Assembly (NCBI RefSeq): GCF_017991995.1
Contig: NZ_JAGOPN010000002.1
Span: forward strand, 62,001 to 126,000
From: Pseudacidovorax sp.
GTDB taxonomy: Bacteria; Pseudomonadota; Gammaproteobacteria; Burkholderiales; Burkholderiaceae_C
Reading direction: 5' to 3'
Length of the DNA stretch: 64,000 nt
Shown here: one piece after another, positions 19,801 through 27,658 of the stretch
Position numbering within the stretch: position 1 is the first letter of the stretch
How the letters are laid out: each line of letters starts with the position of its first letter
The notes under the pieces: model-generated
Told to the model about the DNA's origin: nothing
The model's input: only the letters and a program-made list of their open reading frames with translations
Databases searched by the model: none
Program-made: the position numbers and the translations under genes

Positions 19801-20064
19801 ATGCCCGCTATCGCCGTCACCATTCGCGCCATCGGCAACAGCAAGGGTGTCGTGCTTCCCAAGACTGTGCTGGCTCAGGCCGGTCTGGAGGACGTCACTG
19901 ACGCCGAATTGCTTGTCGAGAACGGCGTCATCCTGCTGCGCAAAGCCGCCCCCCGCGTCCGGGAAGGCTGGGCGGATGCCGCAGCCCGCGTGAACACCCA
20001 GGGCGGCGATGCGCTGGTCATGGGCGAATTCGGCAACGAAGGCGACGAGGACCTGGCCTGGTGA
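19801..20064 (+). CDS. MazE/AbrB-type antitoxin
   Basis: An 87-residue protein with an N-terminal swapped-hairpin AbrB/SpoVT domain (MPAIAVTIRAIGNSKGVVLP, then KTVLAQAGLEDVTDAELLVE) that binds the promoter DNA, and an acidic C-terminal tail (GEFGNEGDEDLAW) that would neutralise the toxin. No ribosome-binding sequence precedes the ATG because the operator palindrome abuts it. The stop TGA overlaps the toxin GTG start, giving translational coupling. It stands between divergent boxC and convergent boxR, apparently as an inserted module. Confidence 0.9.
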   Translation: MPAIAVTIRAIGNSKGVVLPKTVLAQAGLEDVTDAELLVENGVILLRKAAPRVREGWADAAARVNTQGGDALVMGEFGNEGDEDLAW

Positions 20065-20378
20065 AGCGCGGAGAAATCTGGTTGGTCAACCTCGACCCCA
20101 CAGTGGGCAGCGAGATCCAGAAGTCCCGGCCGTGCGTCATCGTCTCGCCGGCCGAGCTGAACGATCACCTGCGCACCGTGATCGTGGCGCCGATGACGTC
20201 CAAGGGCTTTGCCGCGCCCTTCCGCATCCCCGTGACGCACGCGGGCACCGAAGGCCTGATCCTGCTGGACCAGCTTCGCACGGTGGACAAGGTCCGCCTG
20301 GTCCGCAAGATGGGCGCGCTGTCCGCGAAGACCCTCGCCAAGACGCTGGCAACGCTGCAGGAAGTGTTCGCCCCCTGA
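20061..20378 (+). CDS. MazF/PemK-type endoribonuclease toxin
   Basis: A 105-residue protein of the MazF/PemK family, sequence-specific mRNA interferases. The conserved N-terminus MKRGEIWLVNLDPTVGSEIQ, then KSRPCVIVSP with the conserved Arg, and the strand VIVAPMTSKG are present. The length is typical and the gene appears intact. It starts with GTG overlapping the antitoxin stop. It ends 38 bases before the convergent end of boxR. Confidence 0.93.
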   Translation: MKRGEIWLVNLDPTVGSEIQKSRPCVIVSPAELNDHLRTVIVAPMTSKGFAAPFRIPVTHAGTEGLILLDQLRTVDKVRLVRKMGALSAKTLAKTLATLQEVFAP

Positions 20379-20416
20379 ACGGCGCGGGACAGGCAGGACG
20401 CTGTGCCCGCAGCTCG

Positions 20417-21379
20417 TCAGCCGCCCACCGGCTCCGCCATCACCTTCTGCACCGCCGCCCGCAGCGCCTCGAAGGCCTGCTGCAGCGTGGTGCCGCCGGT
20501 GTCGACCGTGAGGTCGGCCTTGGAATAGAAGGCCGCGCGGCCGTCGAGGATGCGCTTGAGGTCGTCCATGGCCTCGCGGCTGGCGGCCATGGGGCGCATG
20601 TCGCCCTGGGCGATGACGCGGCCCATGTGCTCCTCGGGCCGCGCCTGCAGCCACACGGTGGTGCAGTGGGCCAGCAGTTCGTTGAAGGTGGCCGGGTCGG
20701 AGACGATGCCGCCCGGCGTGGCGATGACCACCTCGCCGTAGATCTGCACCGTCTCTTCCAATGCGCGGCGCTCGTAGCGGCGGTACGCGTTGGTGCCGTA
20801 CAGGTCGTGGATCTCGCGCACGCTGCAGCCGGCAAATTTCTCGATCTCGCGGCTGAGCTCGATGAAGGGCAGCCCCAGGTCCTCGGCCAACATCTGGCCC
20901 AATGTGGACTTGCCCGCGCCGCGCAGGCCCACCAGCGCGAAGCGGCGCTTGCGGGCGGGGTCGATGCCCGCCGTGCCCAGCAGCTCCCCCAGCGCCATGC
21001 GCGCGCGCCGCAGGTCGGCCTCGCTGCGGTTCTCCAGCAGTTCGCGGATCAGCAGCCATTCGGGCGAGCTGGTGGTCGCGTCGCCCAGCAGCTCGGCCAT
21101 GGAGCACTGCAGCGCGCCGGCCACCTGCTGCAGCACCAGGATCGACACGTTGCCCATGCCGTATTCGAGGTTGGCCAGGTGGCGCTCCGACACGTCGGCT
21201 GCCTGAGCCACTGCTTTGCGCGTCAGGCCGCGGCGCGCGCGCAGGCTGCGGGCGCGCTCACCCACGGCCGCCAGCAGCGGATGGCGGTTCTCGCCGCCCG
21301 CCGCGGTGTTGGCCGCCTCCGGCGGATGCGCGCCTGCCTCCGCCACGCGGGGGAGCAGCGCGCTCTCGGGTTCGCTCAT
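20417..21379 (-). CDS. boxR: BoxR, benzoyl-CoA-responsive repressor (HTH fused to shikimate-kinase-like domain)
   Basis: A 320-residue regulator. Residues about 36-98 form an XRE-type helix-turn-helix (RARRGLTRKAVAQAADVSER, then HLANLEYGMGNVSI). After a helical linker, residues about 145-315 form a shikimate-kinase-like domain with an intact P-loop (GLRGAGKST at 151-159). This architecture is characteristic of BzdR and BoxR, whose kinase-like domain binds benzoyl-CoA and relieves repression. The ATG at 21379 has AAGGACG upstream; an upstream in-frame ATG at 21442 lacks this. It is expected to bind the TGCA-type sites in front of boxC and in its own upstream region. Confidence 0.94.
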   Translation of the reverse strand: MSEPESALLPRVAEAGAHPPEAANTAAGGENRHPLLAAVGERARSLRARRGLTRKAVAQAADVSERHLANLEYGMGNVSILVLQQVAGALQCSMAELLGDATTSSPEWLLIRELLENRSEADLRRARMALGELLGTAGIDPARKRRFALVGLRGAGKSTLGQMLAEDLGLPFIELSREIEKFAGCSVREIHDLYGTNAYRRYERRALEETVQIYGEVVIATPGGIVSDPATFNELLAHCTTVWLQARPEEHMGRVIAQGDMRPMAASREAMDDLKRILDGRAAFYSKADLTVDTGGTTLQQAFEALRAAVQKVMAEPVGG

Positions 21380-21487
21380 TGCATCGTCCTTCACAACGCC
21401 ATTGTCGCGAGGCGCCACTGGCCCTCGCGTCGGCGGATTCATCGCCGGCCTTTCCGTCTTCGCCGAACCTAGGGATAACACCCAACA

Positions 21488-21529
21488 TGCACTATGTTGC
21501 TTGACATGCATCAGGCGCGCTTCTATGGT
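21488..21529 (+). promoter_or_regulatory. Promoter of the DUF4863-boxD-bclA operon with BoxR half-sites
   Basis: A consensus -35 TTGACA (21501-21506) and a -10-like TATGGT (21524-21529) have the ideal 17-base spacing. TGCA boxes at 21488-21491 and 21507-21510 flank the -35, and the segment shares ATGTTGCTT and GACATGCATCA with the boxC operator region. A repressor here would block the rightward operon and probably boxR itself. Confidence 0.7.
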
Positions 21530-21621
21530 TCGTACGCAAGCAAGATACTGCACATCAACGACGCCGGCAAGCACTGGCGTCAACCCGCAGAGAGACAAGC
21601 ATTCCGCCAGCGAGACCCACG

Positions 21622-22095
21622 ATGTCCAAGGAAGCCTTCCATGCCCAAGTGGCCGCACTGACGGCCCAGATCGCCGGCCGGCCACTCGATGCCGCGCTGG
21701 ACGCCTGGCTCAACGCCGAACACGGCGCGGGCAGCGCCACCTACGCCCAGCTCAAGGCCAGCTGCGAAGCGGGCGTGGCCGAGGGCTGGCTGTGCGAGCG
21801 CGAGGGCGGCGGCATCCGCTACGGCCGCGTCTTCAAAGCCGAGGACGCCCTGCATCGCTTCTCGGTTGACGTGGTCGACATGCAGGACATTGCCGGTCCG
21901 CACCATGTCCACCCCCACGGTGAGATCGACCTGATCATGCCGCTGGCCGACAGCCGCGCCGCCTTCGACGGCCGGCCCGCCGGCTGGTGCGTCTATCCGC
22001 CGGGCAGCGCGCACCGGCCCACCGTGAGCGACGGCCGCGCGCTGGTGCTCTACCTGCTGCCCGAAGGGCGCATCGAATTCACCAAAGGCGCCTGA
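21622..22095 (+). CDS. DUF4863 family protein (4-hydroxylaminobenzoate lyase-like)
   Basis: A 157-residue soluble protein. The C-terminal half looks cupin-like, with HHVHPHGEIDLIMPLADSRA and CVYPPGSAHRPTV holding His and Glu residues that could bind a metal. I recognise the family as DUF4863, which to my knowledge includes PnbB, the 4-hydroxylaminobenzoate lyase of nitrobenzoate degraders. Its first position in the box operon suggests a role in benzoate or substituted benzoate metabolism, but the reaction here is unknown. The gap to boxD is 3 bases. Confidence 0.8.
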   Translation: MSKEAFHAQVAALTAQIAGRPLDAALDAWLNAEHGAGSATYAQLKASCEAGVAEGWLCEREGGGIRYGRVFKAEDALHRFSVDVVDMQDIAGPHHVHPHGEIDLIMPLADSRAAFDGRPAGWCVYPPGSAHRPTVSDGRALVLYLLPEGRIEFTKGA

Positions 22096-22098
22096 GCC

Positions 22099-23652
22099 AT
22101 GAGCCTCGAACTCCTCCAGAACCACGTCGCCGGCCGCTGGCAGGCGGGCACCGGCGCCGGCACACCGCTCCTCGATCCGGTGCTGGGCACCGGCCTCGTG
22201 CGCGTGGACGCCACCGGCCTGGACCTGCCCGCCGCCTTCGCCTTCGCGCGCCAGGCCGGCGGCGGTGCCCTGCGGGCGCTGAGCTACCGCGAGCGCGCCG
22301 GCCTGCTGGCCGCCATAGTGAAGGTCCTCCAGGCCAACCGCGACGCCTATTACGAGATCGCCACCGCCAACTCCGGCACGGTGAAGAACGACTCGGCGGT
22401 GGACATCGACGGCGGCATCTTCACGCTGGGCCAGTACGCCAAGTGGGGCGAGTCGCTGGGCGACGCGCATGCCCTGAAGGACGGCGAACCGGTGCGGCTG
22501 GGGCGCGAGCCCCTCTTCCAGTCGCAGCACGTGCAGGTACCGGTGCAGGGCGTGGCGCTGTTCATCAATGCCTTCAACTTCCCGGCCTGGGGCCTGTGGG
22601 AGAAGGCCGCGCCGGCCCTGCTCTCGGGCGTGCCGGTGATCGTCAAGCCTGCCACGGCCACCGCCTGGCTGACGCAGCGCATGGTGCGCGACGTGATCGA
22701 GGCCGGCGTGCTGCCGCCGGGCGCGCTGTCCGTGGTGTGCGGCAGCTCGGCCGGGCTGATGGATGCGCTGACGCCCTTCGACCTGGTCTCCTTCACCGGC
22801 TCGGCCGACACCGCGGCGCTGATCCGCGGCCATGCGGCCGTGGCCCGCCATTCGGTGCGCGCCAACATCGAGGCCGACAGCCTGAACAGCGCCCTGCTTC
22901 TGCCCGGCGCCGCGCCGGGCGATGCGGTGTTCGAGCTGCTGGTCAAGGAGGTGGTGCGCGAGATGACGGTCAAGTCCGGTCAGAAATGCACCGCCATCCG
23001 CCGCGTGCTGGTGCCCGAGGCGCTGTATTCACCGGTGGCCGAGGCCGTGTCCGCCCGACTGGCCAAGGTGAGCGTGGGCAATCCGCGCAACGAGTCGGTG
23101 CGCATGGGTTCGCTGGTCAGCCGCGAGCAGTTGGCCTCCGTCCAGCAGGGTCTGCAGCAGCTGGAGGCCGCGGCCGAGGTGCTGCACGACGGCCGCCGCA
23201 CGGCGCTGGTGGATTGCGACCCGGCTGTCGCCGCCTGCATCGGCCCGGTGCTGCTGGGTGCGCGCGATGCCGACGGCGCGGGCGTGGTGCACGACGTGGA
23301 AGTGTTCGGCCCGGTGTCCACGCTGCTGCCCTACCGCGACCTGCCGCATGCGCTGGCCCTGGCCGCGCGCGGGCTGGGCTCGCTGGTGGCCTCGGTCTAC
23401 GGCAGCGATCCGGCCGAGATCGGCCGCGCCGCCCTCGCGCTGGCGGCCAGCCACGGCCGCGTGCATGCGGTGACGCCCGAGGTGGCGCAGGCCCACACCG
23501 GCCACGGCAACGTGATGCCCATGTCGCTGCACGGCGGCCCGGGCCGCGCCGGTGGCGGCGCCGAGCTGGGCGGCCTGCGGGCGCTGGACTTCTACCACCG
23601 CCGTGCGGCGGTGCAGGCCAGCCCTGCGGTGCTGGATGCGCTGGTGCCGTGA
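22099..23652 (+). CDS. boxD: 3,4-dehydroadipyl-CoA semialdehyde dehydrogenase
   Basis: A 517-residue aldehyde dehydrogenase that oxidises the BoxC product with NADP+ to 3,4-dehydroadipyl-CoA. The catalytic Cys lies in KSGQKCTAIRRVL and the general-base Glu in ANIEADSLNSALL. The pattern GQKCTA and EADSLN is that of PaaZ/BoxD-type CoA-aldehyde dehydrogenases rather than generic ones. It lies directly between the DUF4863 gene and the benzoate-CoA ligase gene, in one operon. Confidence 0.94.
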   Translation: MSLELLQNHVAGRWQAGTGAGTPLLDPVLGTGLVRVDATGLDLPAAFAFARQAGGGALRALSYRERAGLLAAIVKVLQANRDAYYEIATANSGTVKNDSAVDIDGGIFTLGQYAKWGESLGDAHALKDGEPVRLGREPLFQSQHVQVPVQGVALFINAFNFPAWGLWEKAAPALLSGVPVIVKPATATAWLTQRMVRDVIEAGVLPPGALSVVCGSSAGLMDALTPFDLVSFTGSADTAALIRGHAAVARHSVRANIEADSLNSALLLPGAAPGDAVFELLVKEVVREMTVKSGQKCTAIRRVLVPEALYSPVAEAVSARLAKVSVGNPRNESVRMGSLVSREQLASVQQGLQQLEAAAEVLHDGRRTALVDCDPAVAACIGPVLLGARDADGAGVVHDVEVFGPVSTLLPYRDLPHALALAARGLGSLVASVYGSDPAEIGRAALALAASHGRVHAVTPEVAQAHTGHGNVMPMSLHGGPGRAGGGAELGGLRALDFYHRRAAVQASPAVLDALVP

Positions 23653-23702
23653 CGCGCGCCTGACAAGAAAAAAGAGCCCCAGGGAGTGACTAGGAGACAA
23701 CG

Positions 23703-25253
23703 ATGAGCCTGCCCGCCCGCTTCAACTTCGCCGAACACCTGTTCGCCCTCAACCGCGGCCGCGCCGCCAAGGCCGCCTACATCGACGACCGCGGCGTGCT
23801 CAGTTATGGCGAGCTGGAGGACCGCGCCCGCCGCCTGGCGGCGGCCCTCACCGCCGCCGGTGTGCGGCGCGAGGAGCGCGTGCTGCTGCTGATGCACGAC
23901 ACGCAGGACTGGCCCGTGTGCTTCCTGGGCAGCCTCTACGCGGGTGTGGTGCCGGTGGCCGTCAACACCCTGCTGACGGCCGACGACTATGCCTACATGC
24001 TCGAGCACAGCCGCGCCCAGGCCGCGCTGGTGGGCGGCGCGCTGTTGCCGTTGCTGCAGAGCGCGATGGAAAAGGGCACGCACGAGCTGCAGTCGGTGAT
24101 CGTGGCCCAGCCCACTGCCGCCTTGCCGCGCGGCATGCAGGCGCTGGAAGACGCCATCGCCGCCGTCGAGCCACGGTCCGCCCCCGCGTCCACCACGCCC
24201 GACGACCCGGGCTTCTGGCTCTATTCTTCCGGCTCCACCGGCAAGCCCAAGGGAACCGTCCACACCCACGGCAACCTGTGGTGGACGGCCGAGCTCTATG
24301 GCAAGGCCGTGCTGCAGCTGACCGAGCAGGACGTGTGCTTCTCGGCCGCCAAGCTCTACTTCGCTTACGGCCTGGGCAATGCGCTGACCTTCCCGCTGTC
24401 GGTGGGCGCCAGCGTGGTGCTGATGGCCGAGCGGCCCACGCCCGAGGCCACCTTCAAGCGCTGGACGCAGGCCGAGCACAAGCCCACGGTCTTCTTTGGC
24501 GCGCCGACGGGCTATGCCGGCATGCTGGCCTCGCCGCTGCTGCCGGCGCGCGATCAGGTCGCGCTGCGCATGGGCTCCTCGGCCGGCGAGGCGCTGCCGG
24601 CGGACATCGCCCAGCGCTTCAAGGCGCACTTCGGCTGCGACATCATCGACGGCATCGGCTCCACCGAGATGCTGCACGTCTTCCTCTCCAACCGGCCGGG
24701 CGACGTGCGCTACGGCAGCACCGGCCGTCCGGTCGAGGGCTACGAGGTGGAGCTGCGCGGCGAGGACGGCCGCCCCGTGCCCGACGGCGAGGTGGGCGAC
24801 CTCTACATCCGCGGCCCCAGCAGCGCGCTGATGTACTGGGGCAACCGCGAGAAGACGCGCGAGACCTTCCTGGGCGGCTGGACCAAGTCCGGCGACAAGT
24901 ACGTGCGCGATGCCGAGGGCTACTACACCTACGCCGGCCGCAGCGACGACATGCTCAAGGTCAGCGGCATCTATGTCTCGCCCTTCGAGGTCGAGGCGAC
25001 GCTGGTGCAGCACCCGGCCGTGCTGGAGGCCGCCGTCATCGGCGTGGCCGATGCCGAGGGCCTCACCAAGACCAAGGCCTACGTGGTGCTCAAGCCCGGC
25101 CAGCCCGCCACCGATGCCGAACTCAAGGCCTTCGTGAAGGACCGGCTCGCGCCCTACAAGTACCCGCGGCTGATCGAGTTCATCGACGAGCTTCCCAAGA
25201 CCGCCACCGGCAAGATTCAGCGCTTCCGGCTGCGAGAGCGGGAGCAGGCATGA
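23703..25253 (+). CDS. bclA: Benzoate-CoA ligase
   Basis: A 516-residue adenylate-forming ligase that activates benzoate to benzoyl-CoA, the entry step of the box pathway. The P-loop is LYSSGSTGKPKGTVHTHGN, the hinge region is RSDDMLKVSGIYVSPFEVE, and the C-terminal catalytic Lys lies in PKTATGKIQRFRLRE. Length and the N-terminal NFAEHLFALNRGR are typical of the benzoate-CoA ligase family. GGAG lies 6-10 bases upstream. It is followed by a large inverted repeat before the next gene. Confidence 0.95.
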   Translation: MSLPARFNFAEHLFALNRGRAAKAAYIDDRGVLSYGELEDRARRLAAALTAAGVRREERVLLLMHDTQDWPVCFLGSLYAGVVPVAVNTLLTADDYAYMLEHSRAQAALVGGALLPLLQSAMEKGTHELQSVIVAQPTAALPRGMQALEDAIAAVEPRSAPASTTPDDPGFWLYSSGSTGKPKGTVHTHGNLWWTAELYGKAVLQLTEQDVCFSAAKLYFAYGLGNALTFPLSVGASVVLMAERPTPEATFKRWTQAEHKPTVFFGAPTGYAGMLASPLLPARDQVALRMGSSAGEALPADIAQRFKAHFGCDIIDGIGSTEMLHVFLSNRPGDVRYGSTGRPVEGYEVELRGEDGRPVPDGEVGDLYIRGPSSALMYWGNREKTRETFLGGWTKSGDKYVRDAEGYYTYAGRSDDMLKVSGIYVSPFEVEATLVQHPAVLEAAVIGVADAEGLTKTKAYVVLKPGQPATDAELKAFVKDRLAPYKYPRLIEFIDELPKTATGKIQRFRLREREQA

Positions 25254-25301
25254 GTCGAATGGCCATGCACGATCACGCGCTACCGAGAGCAGGCGCGCTG
25301 T

Positions 25302-25407
25302 CTTGCTCCCTCCCCCGCTGGGGGAGGGCTGGGGTGGGGGCCGGCAGCGCCCCTTGCGTCCGCACGGGCCCCCATCCCCACCTTCCCCCAGCGGGGGAAG
25401 GAGCAAG
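25302..25407. repeat. 39-nt inverted repeat (REP-like) supplying a ribosome-binding site
   Basis: The arms 25302-25340 and 25369-25407 pair at 34 of 39 positions around a 28-base loop. Each arm also contains the self-complementary core CCCCCGCTGGGGG. The right arm ends with GGAAGGAGCAAG immediately before the ATG of the hydrolase gene, so the ribosome-binding sequence is part of the stem. In the transcript the long hairpin may protect the bclA message and limit translation of the hydrolase. Confidence 0.8.
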
Positions 25408-25410
25408 ACC

Positions 25411-26232
25411 ATGAGCACCGTCGACTTCGCCGACATCGACTGGCGCGGCAGGTCGGTGCGCATCGAGCACCGCCTCATCGTGCCGCCCGGTGCGGAGGCG
25501 GCGCCTCTCGTCGTCTTCCTGCACGAAGGCCTGGGCTCGGTGGCGATGTGGAAGGACTTTCCCGATCGTCTGTGCCAGACGCTCGGCGTACGCGGCCTGG
25601 TCTACTCGCGGCCCGGCTACGGACGCTCCACGCCGCGGCCGGCCGAAGAGCGCTGGGACGTGGACTTCATGCACCGCCAGGCCCACGAGGTGCTGCCGGC
25701 CTTCCTCGCAGCGCTGGGCATCGACACGCCCGTGTGGCTCTTCGGGCACAGCGACGGCGGCTCCATCGCCCTGCTCTTCGCCGCCCGTCATCCGCAGGCC
25801 GTCGCCGGGCTGGTGCTGCTGGCGCCGCACCTCTTCGTGGAAGACGTGACGGTGCACAACATCGAACTCGCCCGCCAGGCCTACGAGCATGCGGACCTGC
25901 GCGCGCGCCTGGCCCGCTACCACGACGACGTGGACTCGGCCTTCCGCGGCTGGAACGACATCTGGCTCGCGCCCGCCTTCCGCGCCTGGAACATCGAGGC
26001 AGACATCGAAGGCATCCGCTGCCCGGTGCTCGCCATCCAGGGCCTGGACGACGAATACGGCACGCTGGCGCAGATCGAGGGCATCGCGGCGCGCGTGCCC
26101 GGCACCCAGCTGCTGCCGGTGCCCGGCTGCGGCCACTCGCCCCATAGGGATCAACCCGAGCAGGTGATCGAGGCCACAGGCCGCATGCTCGCGCCTTCCT
26201 TGCGCGGGGCAGCTGCCCGCGCGCCCAGGTAA
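25411..26232 (+). CDS. Alpha/beta hydrolase of the box operon
   Basis: A 273-residue cytoplasmic alpha/beta hydrolase. The nucleophile elbow is GHSDGGS (Ser in LFGHSDGGSIALLFA), the oxyanion-hole region is VVFLHEGLGSVAMW, the acid is in IQGLDDEYG, and the catalytic His is in PGCGHSPHRDQP. Related genes occur in box clusters, where a thioesterase or ring-product hydrolase role is plausible; this is inference. The start at ATG 25411 is fixed by GAAGGAG inside the inverted repeat arm. Confidence 0.88.
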   Translation: MSTVDFADIDWRGRSVRIEHRLIVPPGAEAAPLVVFLHEGLGSVAMWKDFPDRLCQTLGVRGLVYSRPGYGRSTPRPAEERWDVDFMHRQAHEVLPAFLAALGIDTPVWLFGHSDGGSIALLFAARHPQAVAGLVLLAPHLFVEDVTVHNIELARQAYEHADLRARLARYHDDVDSAFRGWNDIWLAPAFRAWNIEADIEGIRCPVLAIQGLDDEYGTLAQIEGIAARVPGTQLLPVPGCGHSPHRDQPEQVIEATGRMLAPSLRGAAARAPR

Positions 26233-26250
26233 ACACCGAAGCCGCCCACA

Positions 26251-26270
26251 TTACTTTAGTTGTAAAGTAA
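26251..26270. promoter_or_regulatory. AT-rich palindromic operator upstream of the Liv-type transporter
   Basis: TTACTTTAGTTGTAAAGTAA has perfect 8-base arms (TTACTTTA and TAAAGTAA) around GTTG, 27 bases upstream of the substrate-binding protein start. In 70% GC DNA such a site is conspicuous. It does not contain the TGCA boxes of BoxR, so another regulator, perhaps MarR- or TetR-type and not identified in this window, may act here. Confidence 0.65.
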
Positions 26271-26297
26271 TTTCACGACAATCCAGGAGACAGACGC

Positions 26298-27467
26298 ATG
26301 CCCATCCGCTTCCCCCGCAACACCCTCGCCGCCTTTGCCCTGGCCGGCCTGGCCGTCACCGCGTCGGCCCAAGGCACCGGCAAGCTCAAGGTCGGCCTGA
26401 TGCTGCCCTTCAGCGGCACCTACAGCGCGCTGGGCGTGGCCATCGAGAACGGCTTCAAGCTCTACGTGGACGAGCAGGGCGGCAAGCTCGGCGGCCGCGA
26501 GATCGAGTACTTCAAGGTGGACGACGAGTCCGACCCGGCCAAGGCCACCGACAACGTCAACAAGCTGATTAAGCGCGACAACGTCGACGTGATCATCGGC
26601 ACCGTCCACTCCGGCGTGGCCATGGCCATGGCCAAGGCGGCGAAGGAAAGCGGCACGATCCTGATCGTGCCCAACGCCGGCGCCGATGCGGTGACCGGCC
26701 CCATGTGCGCACCCAACATCTTCCGCAGCAGCTTCAGCAACTGGCAGCCGGCCTATGCCATGGGCGTGGTCGCAGCCAAGGAAGGCAAGAAGACCGCCGT
26801 CACCCTGACCTGGAAGTACGCGGCCGGCGACGAGTCGACGGCCGGCTTCAAGGAAGGCTTCGAGAAGGGCGGCGGCAAGGTGGTCAAGCAGCTGACGCTG
26901 CCCTTCCCCAACGTGGAGTTCCAAGCGCTGCTGACCGAGATCGCGGCGGCCAAGCCCGACGCGGTGTATTCCTTCATGGCCGGCGGCGGTGCCGTCAAGC
27001 TGGTGAAGGACTATGCAGCCGCCGGCCTGAACAAGACGATCCCGCTGTACGGCCCCGGCTTCCTGACCGACGGCACGCTGGACGCCCAGGGCGATGCCGC
27101 CGCCGGCATGCTGACCACGCTGCACTATGCCGACGGCCTCAACACGCCCAAGGACAACGCCTTCCGCACCGCCTACGCCAAGACCTTCAAGCTGCAGCCC
27201 GACGTGTACGCCGTGCAGGGCTACGACGCCGCGCAGATGCTGGGCGTGGGCCTGGCCGCGACCAAGGGCGACGCCAGCAAGAAGGCCGAATTCGCCGCCG
27301 CGGTCGAGAAGGCGAAGATCGACAGCCCGCGCGGTGCCTTCACCGTCGGCAAGTCGCACAACCCGGTGCAGGACATCTATCTGCGCAAGGTGGAGGGCAA
27401 GGAGAACAAGATGGTGAATGTGGCGATCAAGGGCCTGGCAGACCCTGGGCGTGGATGCCGGATGTAA
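26298..27467 (+). CDS. Liv-type ABC substrate-binding protein, probably for benzoate
   Basis: A 389-residue periplasmic binding protein with a Sec signal (cleavage after about TASA, residues 1-24) and the Peripla_BP_6 fold (KVGLMLPFSGTYSALGVAIE, then the GTVHSGVAMAMAKAAKESG segment). Family members bind branched-chain amino acids or aromatic acids. Its place directly after the box genes and before a matching LivHMGF set supports benzoate or a related aromatic acid. AGGAGA precedes the ATG. Confidence 0.9.
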   Translation: MPIRFPRNTLAAFALAGLAVTASAQGTGKLKVGLMLPFSGTYSALGVAIENGFKLYVDEQGGKLGGREIEYFKVDDESDPAKATDNVNKLIKRDNVDVIIGTVHSGVAMAMAKAAKESGTILIVPNAGADAVTGPMCAPNIFRSSFSNWQPAYAMGVVAAKEGKKTAVTLTWKYAAGDESTAGFKEGFEKGGGKVVKQLTLPFPNVEFQALLTEIAAAKPDAVYSFMAGGGAVKLVKDYAAAGLNKTIPLYGPGFLTDGTLDAQGDAAAGMLTTLHYADGLNTPKDNAFRTAYAKTFKLQPDVYAVQGYDAAQMLGVGLAATKGDASKKAEFAAAVEKAKIDSPRGAFTVGKSHNPVQDIYLRKVEGKENKMVNVAIKGLADPGRGCRM

Positions 27468-27534
27468 GAGACCGCCCCCAGCCTGCGCGGACTGCGTCCG
27501 CTTCGGCAACCCCCTCGCGGGGGCACCGCCTGCG

Positions 27535-27586
27535 GCCCGGCAAAGCCGGTTCCGCGGCGGTTCCTGGCTTGGCCTGCTCCGCGGCC
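27535..27586 (+). repeat. Dispersed intergenic repeat, copy 1
   Basis: The core begins GCCCGGCAAAGCCGGTTCCG and ends TTGGCCTGCTCCGCGGCC. It shares this with 30397-30447 and, on the opposite strand, 48895-48946. It contains the short hairpin CCGGCAAAGCCGG. It fills most of the 190-base gap between the binding protein gene and the first permease gene. Confidence 0.8.
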
Positions 27587-27658
27587 TTCCGATATCTGGC
27601 GCCTTGCCTCCGCTGAAGCCGGCGCCTTCTCCACTTCTCATTGCCCGCGAGGCCGACC

